Below are positions 1-7,680 of a stretch of DNA of 27,775 nucleotides, piece after piece. The DNA is from Clostridium sp. UBA4108 (GTDB lineage: Bacteria; Bacillota; Clostridia; Clostridiales; Clostridiaceae): NCBI GenBank assembly GCA_002381695.1, contig DFXM01000016.1, positions 1 through 27,775 of the forward strand, given 5' to 3'. A program made the position numbers and the translations under genes. Numbering within the stretch: the first letter of the stretch is position 1; every line of letters begins with the position of its first letter. The notes under the pieces were generated by a model. It was not told where the DNA came from. It did not search any database and saw nothing but the letters and a program-made list of their open reading frames with translations.

Positions 1-237
1 GCAATAATATAAAGTTCAACTTGAATAAATTATAAGAATGTCTATTTGTATTATGTAGTTTTATTATTGAAACTTATATAATATATTTTATTTAAGAAAA
101 TCCCATTAGCTTCTTTACAATATAACTACAAAAATAGATTTATATAGTATATTTTCTCTGTAGAAAGTCCAGTCAATTCCTTTTTCATGCATGCTCACTG
201 GTCTTACATTAGCAAAACATTTCCTCCGATATGCTTA

Positions 238-2193
238 TTAAACATGCTCTACAAACCACTCAAGATTCTGTTCCATTATTGCTTTATTAAGCCCAGGTTT
301 ACTAGGCCCGTGCTCCATTCCCTTAAATACCACAAGTTCACTTTCCACTCCTAAGTCTTGTAATCCTCTATAGAGTTCATATGCATTTGGAACAGGCACC
401 CTCTTATCATTATCACCATGTTGGATAAGGGTTGGTGTGCAAGCAGTTTTTATATAGGTCATAGGAGAAGTTTTTGCATATATCTCTGGATCATTCCATG
501 GTGTTGCTCCTAGATATGATCTAGTAAATGTTGTTATGTCCGTATTTGCATAGTAGGTAGTCCAGTTACTTATTCCTGCGCCTACAGAGATTGCTTTAAA
601 CCGATTGCTAAAGGTTGCACAGAAAGCTGAGATGTATCCCCCTTGGCTCCATCCCATTACTCCAACTCTTTCGCCATCTATTATGCCCTTTTCTATTAGA
701 TTATCTACCCCTGAAATAACATCCTCATAATCTCCTACCCCAAGCATTCTAAAATTATTTGTCAAGAACTTGTTCCCATAGCCTGAGCTTCCCCTATAAT
801 TAGGCTCAAGAACAATAAAACCCCTCTCTACAAACTGCTCAATTGGGTAGAGTTTATTCATATTATGGATGGGGAATGATGCCCATGTTGGTCCACCATG
901 TATAACTACCAAAAGCGGATACTTTTTATTTGAATCATAATCACGTGGCTTGGATAAGACTCCTTCTATCTCAAGACCATCCTTGGTGCTCCAGATTAGA
1001 ACTTCTTTTTTGCTCAATAGTTTATTCTCGTATACCTTGCTTTCATTGGTTATTTGTACTTCGTTTATATAAACCTCAGCTGCCCTATTTTTTTCTGTTT
1101 TAATATAAGCTATCTTTTCACCGTCAGAGGTACTATCTGCATCAGCTATATAACATTGATCTTCACTATAGATTGAAGTGAGTTCACCTTTTTCAGAAAC
1201 CATTCCAATCCTATAGTTGGCTCGATCCTGCCAGGTTACAAGAATTCCTTTGCTTGTCCATTTAATAGGTGTAACACTTCTATCAAATTCAGATAACCTC
1301 ATTATGGTTTCTTCTTTTTCAAGATCATATATCTCTAAAACAGCATCCTCCCAAACTTTCCACTTGTAATATTCCGGTTCTCTTGGAGTTTTAGCAAATA
1401 CAATCTTATTTCCATCTGGAGAGAATGCAATATTTGAGCTAAGAATTCCAGTAATATTAAGTTTTGTAAACTTTTTAGTAGATATATCCAATAGGTACAC
1501 ACTTGCTTCTACATCTCTTATATCCCCTGTTGGAGTACATATAAGTGCAGCTTTTTTCCCATCGGTTGATATTTGGAAACCCCTTACGCTAAAATCCCTG
1601 GGATTTGTTATCTCCTCTTTAATATCCTTTGGTTCTTCATTTTTATCTCTTTTTTTATTACTTAGTTCTTTAAATGATTCAATTGCCTCCTCTATTCCTA
1701 CATAGCATAAATAATCATTTTTATATTCCTTATCAACATATTTAAATTCTCCATAAGTCTCTTTACGTTTTTTTAATTCCTCTGAGTCAGTTTCCGTAGT
1801 TGTATAGTATATTCCCTTGCCATCAGGGGACCAGATAAAGTTCTTCACACCTTCCTTGGAATTTGTGATCTGAATTCCATTGAACTCGTCAAAGGTTTTC
1901 AAAGCAATTTGCTTTCGAAGCTTTTCTTTTTCGCCTATCTCTACAATATAGGCTAAATAGCTCTTATCGGTGGCCCACGCAGGGCTGCTGCTTTCAGATT
2001 TACCTGTTGTGATGGGATAATGTTTTTGCCCATCTACTTCATAAACCCATACATGATTTCTGTATGTATTTTCAGCTAAATCAGAAGTCCTTTTAACATA
2101 TGCAACAACCTTTCCGTCCTTACCAATGCTTATTGATTGAAGCCCTGGCATTTGTACTAGCTCCTCAATTGAAGTATAGCTTGTCTTATTCAT
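238..2193 (-). CDS. S9 family serine peptidase (acylaminoacyl-peptidase / dipeptidyl-peptidase type)
   Basis: Predicted cytoplasmic prolyl-oligopeptidase-family enzyme that hydrolyses short peptides. The first ~400 residues look like a beta-propeller with WD40/TolB-like repeats (recurring SPDG and TSDGEKIAY-type segments). The C-terminal ~250 residues are an alpha/beta hydrolase. The catalytic triad is readable: Ser516 in GWSQGG, Asp596 in HGDNDKR and His628 in MEHG; HGGP near residue 435 fits the oxyanion region. No signal peptide is visible. The ATG start is supported by AAAGGAGTGAGG about 6 nt upstream. Length (651 aa) is normal for the family. It stands alone: the upstream neighbour ends in its own terminator. 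Substrate is not predictable. The family call is secure; the subfamily is inferred. Confidence 0.93.
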   Translation of the reverse strand: MNKTSYTSIEELVQMPGLQSISIGKDGKVVAYVKRTSDLAENTYRNHVWVYEVDGQKHYPITTGKSESSSPAWATDKSYLAYIVEIGEKEKLRKQIALKTFDEFNGIQITNSKEGVKNFIWSPDGKGIYYTTTETDSEELKKRKETYGEFKYVDKEYKNDYLCYVGIEEAIESFKELSNKKRDKNEEPKDIKEEITNPRDFSVRGFQISTDGKKAALICTPTGDIRDVEASVYLLDISTKKFTKLNITGILSSNIAFSPDGNKIVFAKTPREPEYYKWKVWEDAVLEIYDLEKEETIMRLSEFDRSVTPIKWTSKGILVTWQDRANYRIGMVSEKGELTSIYSEDQCYIADADSTSDGEKIAYIKTEKNRAAEVYINEVQITNESKVYENKLLSKKEVLIWSTKDGLEIEGVLSKPRDYDSNKKYPLLVVIHGGPTWASFPIHNMNKLYPIEQFVERGFIVLEPNYRGSSGYGNKFLTNNFRMLGVGDYEDVISGVDNLIEKGIIDGERVGVMGWSQGGYISAFCATFSNRFKAISVGAGISNWTTYYANTDITTFTRSYLGATPWNDPEIYAKTSPMTYIKTACTPTLIQHGDNDKRVPVPNAYELYRGLQDLGVESELVVFKGMEHGPSKPGLNKAIMEQNLEWFVEHV

Positions 2194-2268
2194 AAATTCC
2201 TCACTCCTTTCATTATCTTAGGATTTGTGCTATAACAAATAATATTTGGTAATTTAGCACTTGCTTTG

Positions 2269-2306
2269 ATTATATAGTATATTTTAGATTTTTTGAACTA
2301 TTCAAA
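2269..2306 (-). promoter_or_regulatory. Possible promoter of the S9 peptidase gene with adjacent palindrome
   Basis: On the minus strand a TATAAT (2269-2274) sits 17 nt downstream of TTCAAA, and an overlapping TATACT is an alternative -10. TTTGAACTATTCAAA (2292-2306) is a perfect 6-bp-arm palindrome over the -35 zone and could be an operator. The AT-rich context makes chance matches likely, so this is tentative. The rest of the 2194-2513 gap holds only the terminator at 2413-2452. Confidence 0.35.
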
Positions 2307-2412
2307 CTATTTCGTTATGAAAACTTTTAACGCTATGTTTATGTGAAATATATATCACTATATTCACTTAATATGATCTTTGATTGCATTAGCATAAAAT
2401 TATACTATAAAA

Positions 2413-2452
2413 ATAGCCATAACATCTACAGAAATTGTAGTGTTACGGCTAT
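2413..2452 (-). terminator. Rho-independent terminator of the FtsX-type ABC operon
   Basis: Arms starting ATAGCC and ending GGCTAT form a stem of about 17 bp with one bulge and one non-canonical pair. On the minus strand it is followed directly by TTTTTATAG. It lies 61 nt past the stop codon of the large permease gene. Confidence 0.8.
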
Positions 2453-2513
2453 AAAAGGCACCAGTGTACTTTTTTAGTACCCTCGTAATTTGCGACTCTC
2501 TTTGATTTAAATT

Positions 2514-5500
2514 TTACTCTACAGATTTTAGTGCTTCAATCATATTTACATTTTTTAATTTTATATGCATCATTATCATAACCAATATGGCAAAAATCAT
2601 TGTAATTAAGCCAGAGATTACATAACTACTCATGTCTACAGTTGGTATCATCATCATATTATCCATTTCTGCTGTGCTTACTAAAAATACATATAATATT
2701 TTACCCATAAATGAACCTGCAAGTATTCCTAATATAGTTAGTATTATATTTTCTCTAAATATGTACATTGCAACTTCATTATCATAAAAACCTAATACCT
2801 TTATTGTAGATATCTCTCTTATACGTTCAGATACATTTATATTTATTAAATTGTATAGTACAACAAATGCTAAACTTCCTGAAGCAACTATTATTACTAT
2901 CATAACTAATCCTAAATCAGCAGATTCACTTAAACTTCTTATCTTTGAAGCAAGAGTAACATTTATTACTTTATCATTATCCATAAGAGCAGAAGATATT
3001 TTGTTCTCATCTTCTCTGTCTGAATTTAACTTTAGTAATTGTGCATTATATGTTGGCTCACTATTAAATATCTCTTTATAATATGATGGTGATAAATATA
3101 TATAATGTCCGGCATAATTTTCTACTATATTATCTACCCTAACTTTATGAGAATTATTATCTGAATCTGTTACAGTTACATCATCGCCAACAGATGCATC
3201 TAAAATTTTTGCAAGTTTTTCATTTATAACCACTCCATTATCAGATAGTTTGTACTCAGTGCCACTTTTTCTATGATTTAATAATATATATTTACTTAAC
3301 TCATCTGTATTTTCTGGTACATACATAATAGCACTTTGCTTGCTTACACCTTCTTTACTAAAAATAACTGAATCTTGATAAATGTTTAAGCTACTTTCAT
3401 AGCCTTTTAAGTTATTTAAATATTCATTGTATTCTTCATCTTCTTTTTCAGTATTATTATCATTAAATACCACCATAGCATCGTATTTTAATAGTTTACC
3501 AAACTGAATATCCATAACTGAAGAGCTAGATTTTTCAAGAGCCATCCCTGCAACCAGCATAGCCATACATCCTGATATGCCAAGTATTGTCATTAACATT
3601 CTTTGCTTATATCTAAAAAGATTTCTAAATGTAACCTTTTGATTGAAATTCAATCTTTTCCATAAAGGTGTAATCCTTTCTAACAATATCTTCTTACCAA
3701 GTTTAGGAGCTTTTGTTCTCATTAAATTAGAAGGATTTTCTCTTAATTCTTCTTTTAATACAATTAATGATGCTCCTACTGTGCAAAATATTGAAGCTAC
3801 TAAAGATTGAATTATATAGGATGAATAATAGTGTATTTTAACCTCTGGTAAAGTAAATGCAGATGAATAGGCTTCACTAATTATGTAAGGAAGTATACTG
3901 CTTCCAACTACTATACCAAGCACGCTTCCTGCAATACTAGCTAATGCTGCGTAAACTACAAATTTTCTAGCTATTTCTAAATCTTTATATCCTAAAGCTT
4001 TTAATGTTCCTATTTCTACTCTATTTTCTTCTACCATTCTCGTCATTGTAGTTAAGCATATAAGTGCTGCAACTAGGAAGAAAAATACAGGAAATACGGA
4101 AGCTATTTTATCTAAGCTTTCAATTGAACCCTTGTAAGTTGAGTAACCAGGATTATCATTCCTATCAAAAAAATAATATTTACTATGATCTAAATCCTTT
4201 AATTTTTCTTTTTCTTCCTCTAGCTCTTTTCGTCCATCTATTAGTTTTTCTCTATTTTCCTTGATTTCACTTTCTCCATCAAGGAGCTTTTTCTCTGAAT
4301 CATCAAGGTCTTTCTTAGCCTTATCAAGTTCTAACTGTCCTTGTTTTTTGCCTTCCTCAAGGTCTTTTTTACCTTTGATAAGTTCTTCTTTGCTTTTGTC
4401 TAATTTCACTTGAGCTTTTTCAAGTTGTATCTTTCCCACATTAAAACTTTTAACTTGCTCTTCATAGACAGTTACCCCTTGTTGATACTGAGTTATTCCA
4501 GCTACTAAGGTTTCTAGCTTAGATTTATTCTCACGTATACTTTTACTAGCACTTTCTACTCCTTTTGACATATTAAGCACTAAAGAAATATTCGTTGGGT
4601 CTTTTTCTAAGCTATTTACTAAATTACTTAATTCATTTAATCCTAAACTAGGGTTAGATATAATACCTTTCCAATACTGAATTTTTTCATTTGAAATTCT
4701 GTCACCTTCTTTAAGGCTATTTGCTGTTTCTCTCATATCATTGGAAAGTGCAGTATATGTTGTAATTAAAGTATTTAAACTATCTATTTGCTTTTTATAC
4801 TCTATTGTACTTTGTGCAGGATCAATTCCTTGTTTTAAAAATTCTTGCTTTGAATTATCAAGCTCAATTTTTGCTGTCTTAAGTTGTTTTTCACCATGTA
4901 AAAATTGCTCTTTTTGCTTATCAAGTTCCTTTTGACCCTTATCTAACTGCTTTTGCCCTTCAATTAATTTCAGTTCACCATCTTTAATTTCTTGCTGATA
5001 CTTTTTCACAAATTCTTCATATTGCTTTTTACCATCAAGAAATTGCATCTTACCATCATCTATTTCTTTTTGAGCATCTTCAAGCTTTCTTTCCCCATCT
5101 TCTATTTCTTTATAAGCTTTATCAAACTCTTTTTCTGCCTCTACTTTTACTTCTTCAATTCTTTCTACAACTCTATTTGAGTATAAACTTTCAAGATACT
5201 TATTATTTTCTTCCATTCTTTCTTTATACTCATCACTATATGCACCAAGGTCATCTACATTTTTAAATCGTATATATATTTCAGTGTATACATCCATTGA
5301 TATGTCAGAGCTATTTAATATTGCAAAGTAGTCTACACTTCCTTTTCCAACAGTAGTTGCCCCTCTAGATATATTTTCTATATACATAGGGCTTTGAACA
5401 AATCCAACAATTTTAAAAGTTTTCTTATTAAAATACTCATCTAAGTCTTCATCAGATTCTATTGTATATGTATCCCCTATCTTTAGATCTTTATTTTCCT

Positions 5501-5921
5501 TTAAAGCATTTTCATCTAAAGATATCTCGCCACTGTTTTCAGGTAATCTACCTTCTGTAACAATAAGCTTATTTATATTACTAGAGTTCTTTAAATTATA
5601 TTCCATAAACTTAACAACACTATTTATATTAGTTAAATTTACATCTATACTATGCGCTCCAAAGTAATCTAGAATTTTATCGTTATTTTCAAGTAACTCT
5701 AAATCATTTTCCTTAAGACCTATACTAGATACTATCTTGGTATCCATTAAATTTTGTTCCCTAAAAAATTCATTTATGGACTCTTTTAAGTCTGGCCCAC
5801 TTGATTTGATGCCGGAGTAGAAGGCAACTCCTAAAAAGATTATAGCTAATATAGAAATAAACCTTGCTTTTGAAGATAATATTTCTCTTGTTATTGATTT
5901 TTTATATGCTCTATTTTCCAT
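2514..5921 (-). CDS. Large FtsX-type ABC transporter permease with long coiled-coil insert
   Basis: Integral membrane subunit of a type VII (MacB/FtsX-like) ABC system; 1135 aa. There is one N-terminal membrane segment (about residues 18-36), then an extracytoplasmic part holding a long coiled coil (about 240-575) built of repeated Lys/Glu/Asp-rich heptads such as GQKQLDKGQKELDK. A first FtsX domain follows (about 605-735), then a second extracytoplasmic domain, then a C-terminal FtsX domain (about 1005-1125). Both FtsX domains contain the typical ...EI.T.K.LG... segment. It starts 10 nt after the ATPase stop codon with AGAGGG as ribosome binding site, so the two genes are one operon. Such systems act in peptide or antimicrobial resistance, lipid handling or cell-wall hydrolase control; the substrate here is unknown. 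Confidence 0.9.
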   Translation of the reverse strand: MENRAYKKSITREILSSKARFISILAIIFLGVAFYSGIKSSGPDLKESINEFFREQNLMDTKIVSSIGLKENDLELLENNDKILDYFGAHSIDVNLTNINSVVKFMEYNLKNSSNINKLIVTEGRLPENSGEISLDENALKENKDLKIGDTYTIESDEDLDEYFNKKTFKIVGFVQSPMYIENISRGATTVGKGSVDYFAILNSSDISMDVYTEIYIRFKNVDDLGAYSDEYKERMEENNKYLESLYSNRVVERIEEVKVEAEKEFDKAYKEIEDGERKLEDAQKEIDDGKMQFLDGKKQYEEFVKKYQQEIKDGELKLIEGQKQLDKGQKELDKQKEQFLHGEKQLKTAKIELDNSKQEFLKQGIDPAQSTIEYKKQIDSLNTLITTYTALSNDMRETANSLKEGDRISNEKIQYWKGIISNPSLGLNELSNLVNSLEKDPTNISLVLNMSKGVESASKSIRENKSKLETLVAGITQYQQGVTVYEEQVKSFNVGKIQLEKAQVKLDKSKEELIKGKKDLEEGKKQGQLELDKAKKDLDDSEKKLLDGESEIKENREKLIDGRKELEEEKEKLKDLDHSKYYFFDRNDNPGYSTYKGSIESLDKIASVFPVFFFLVAALICLTTMTRMVEENRVEIGTLKALGYKDLEIARKFVVYAALASIAGSVLGIVVGSSILPYIISEAYSSAFTLPEVKIHYYSSYIIQSLVASIFCTVGASLIVLKEELRENPSNLMRTKAPKLGKKILLERITPLWKRLNFNQKVTFRNLFRYKQRMLMTILGISGCMAMLVAGMALEKSSSSVMDIQFGKLLKYDAMVVFNDNNTEKEDEEYNEYLNNLKGYESSLNIYQDSVIFSKEGVSKQSAIMYVPENTDELSKYILLNHRKSGTEYKLSDNGVVINEKLAKILDASVGDDVTVTDSDNNSHKVRVDNIVENYAGHYIYLSPSYYKEIFNSEPTYNAQLLKLNSDREDENKISSALMDNDKVINVTLASKIRSLSESADLGLVMIVIIVASGSLAFVVLYNLININVSERIREISTIKVLGFYDNEVAMYIFRENIILTILGILAGSFMGKILYVFLVSTAEMDNMMMIPTVDMSSYVISGLITMIFAILVMIMMHIKLKNVNMIEALKSVE

Positions 5922-5931
5922 CTCTTACCCT

Positions 5932-6633
5932 CTACCACTCTATAGCTTCAACTGAAACAGGATTTTTATTTACTTCCATACTTGTAACCTTGGCATCCTT
6001 AATTTTTATAACCCTATTTGCCATTGGTGCAAGAGCTGAATTATGGGTTATAACAATTACTGTTGTACCTGTATTTTTGCATGTATCTTGTAATGTCTTT
6101 AAAATCTGCTTTCCTGTTTTATAGTCAAGAGCACCAGTTGGCTCATCACATAGAAGCAATTTAGGATTTTTTGCTATAGCTCTCGCTATAGATACTCTTT
6201 GCTGTTCCCCACCTGATAATTGAGATGGAAAATTGCTTTTTCTATGACCAAGTCCAACTAACTCAAGAGTTTCATCAACATCTAAAGCATTCTTTGAAAT
6301 TTGTGTAGCCAGTTCCACGTTCTCTTTTGCAGTTAAGTTTTGAACTAAATTATAGAACTGAAATATAAACCCCACATCATATCTTCTGTAATTTGTAAGC
6401 TGCCTATTGTTAAACTTAGATATATCCACATTATCAATAATTATCTTACCTTCATCACAGGTATCCATTCCTCCAAGTATATTGAGCACAGTTGTTTTAC
6501 CAGCACCACTGGGCCCTAGAATAATAGCAAACTCTCCCTTTTCTATGGAGAAGTTAATACCATCATTTGCCGCAATAGTGGTTTCTCCAACCTTGTATCT
6601 TTTATATTCGTCTATTATCTCTATATATGACAT
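5932..6633 (-). CDS. ABC transporter ATP-binding protein (MacB/LolD type)
   Basis: Cytoplasmic ATPase energising the adjacent FtsX-type permease. The Walker A motif GPSGAGKT is at residues 40-47, the signature LSGGEQQR near 140, and Walker B LLLCDEPTGALD follows at the usual distance; TVIVITHN carries the switch histidine. At 233 aa it is a standard single-domain ATPase. The start ATG has AAGGAGGGCAAG directly upstream. It is the first gene of a two-gene operon, transcribed divergently from a TetR-like regulator that probably controls it. Confidence 0.95.
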   Translation of the reverse strand: MSYIEIIDEYKRYKVGETTIAANDGINFSIEKGEFAIILGPSGAGKTTVLNILGGMDTCDEGKIIIDNVDISKFNNRQLTNYRRYDVGFIFQFYNLVQNLTAKENVELATQISKNALDVDETLELVGLGHRKSNFPSQLSGGEQQRVSIARAIAKNPKLLLCDEPTGALDYKTGKQILKTLQDTCKNTGTTVIVITHNSALAPMANRVIKIKDAKVTSMEVNKNPVSVEAIEW

Positions 6634-6670
6634 CTTGCCCTCCTTATCTATACTGCCTTTAAATACTCAA

Positions 6671-6807
6671 TGTCATTAAATAGACACCTTGCTTATTTAA
6701 TGCTACAATACTAAGTATAAATAATATATAAGTCAGTTACAATAATCACATGTTTTTATAGTGTTATTAAATATACATTTATGGTATTTTTGTTCATTTA
6801 ATAACCT
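6671..6807. promoter_or_regulatory. Four operator-like ATTAAATA motifs between the ABC operon and its TetR regulator
   Basis: TGTCATTAAATAGACA (6671-6686) and TGTTATTAAATATACA (6762-6777) match at 14 of 16 positions. The minus-strand copy at 6792-6807 matches the second at 13 of 16, and a weaker minus-strand copy (12 of 16 to the first) lies at 6690-6705. They pair into two inverted repeats: CATTAAATA/TATTTAATG (6674-6702) and GTTATTAAAT/ATTTAATAAC (6763-6805). The first pair lies just downstream of the ABC promoter -10. The most economical reading is binding of the adjacent TetR-family protein; this is inference. Confidence 0.5.
6714..6742 (-). promoter_or_regulatory. Promoter of the ABC (ATPase-permease) operon
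   Basis: Minus-strand -35 TTGTAA (6737-6742) and -10 TATACT (6714-6719) are separated by exactly 17 nt. Transcription would start near 6707, directly over the first operator pair at 6671-6705, which suits repression. Confidence 0.6.
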
Positions 6808-6873
6808 ATGCTTGAAAATTGTTTTAGTAAATACATTAAGGATTTTAGTAAATATTTTAAAAGGATGAGTTAA

Positions 6874-7425
6874 ATGGCAGGAGTTAAAGGAAATAGAAGA
6901 ATTTTATATACTAAAAAGATAATAAAAGAAAGTTTAATTGATTTGCTTCAGCATAAGAAAATTCATGAAGTTACTGTTACTGATATCTGCAAAAAATCAG
7001 ATATTAATAGAGGAACTTTTTATACCCATTATAAAGATACCTATGACCTACTTAAATCGCTAGAGGATGAATTATTTAATCAAATCTTAGAATATATTGA
7101 AGAAACCCCAGTTGAAGATTATAAAGATGTCTTATTACTTAAAGCCCTTGAATTGATTGAGGAAAATAAAGAATTATGCAAGATATTATTCAGTAAACAA
7201 ATGGAAAATAACATTATGGACCGTATTATTTATATAGCAAGCAAAGCTAAAATTGATAAGCTAGTTAGTAGTTCAAAAGTGGATGATGTGTTTTTAGATT
7301 ATTTTATAAAATACTCTGTAGGAGGAGTAGTTTCGGTTGTTCAAACATGGCTGGAAAAAGATTTAAATGAATCTCCTAAGGAAATAGTTAATATTATAAA
7401 CGATATTAGTTCTTTCCATTCTTAA
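6874..7425 (+). CDS. TetR/AcrR family transcriptional regulator
   Basis: DNA-binding regulator of 183 aa. The N-terminal helix-turn-helix covers about residues 10-60, with the family-typical stretch VTVTDICKKSDINRGTFYTH. The rest is a helical ligand-binding/dimerisation domain of the TetR_C type found in many Firmicutes. The start ATG follows AAAAGGATGAG. It is divergent from the FtsX-type ABC operon, and the shared 240-nt gap carries four related operator-like motifs. Control of that transporter, and of itself, is the likely role. The ligand is unknown. Confidence 0.92.
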   Translation: MAGVKGNRRILYTKKIIKESLIDLLQHKKIHEVTVTDICKKSDINRGTFYTHYKDTYDLLKSLEDELFNQILEYIEETPVEDYKDVLLLKALELIEENKELCKILFSKQMENNIMDRIIYIASKAKIDKLVSSSKVDDVFLDYFIKYSVGGVVSVVQTWLEKDLNESPKEIVNIINDISSFHS

Positions 7426-7632
7426 TATTTTAGTATGAAGGAATATTCACTTAAAGCCCGATGCTAAGATATAAAAAAATACATAAATAATTTTGTACTT
7501 TCTATAAAAAAGAGGCTTTTGCAAAATAAAAAGTCCAACTGGTAATATTACCAAAAAATAAATATGGCACACCGATAGGTTCCGTGATATATAAAAGTTA
7601 CGACACAATTAAAAACACGGGAGGCTACCAGT

Positions 7633-7680
7633 ATGCCAAATAAAATTACTAATTACATTGTATATATTTACCTTTTATGA
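7633..7680 (+). pseudogene. Possible 5' stub of an IS3-type transposase OrfA
   Basis: GGGAGG followed 8 nt later by ATG opens a 15-codon reading frame (MPNKITNYIVYIYLL) that stops inside the end of the convergent oxidoreductase gene. From memory, the first residues resemble N-termini of IS3-family OrfA proteins (MPxK..NYT-like), after which the match ends. The gap 7426-7632 contains a GGTAATATTACC palindrome and no other gene. This may be only a well-placed ribosome binding site, so confidence is low. Confidence 0.25.

Noticed and set aside
141..155. 15-bp identical repeat (TATATAGTATATTTT) on both sides of the S9 peptidase gene, second copy at 2271-2285
   Set aside because: Low-complexity AT sequence; one copy overlaps a probable promoter, and chance or a shared promoter-like sequence explains it better than a mobile-element boundary.
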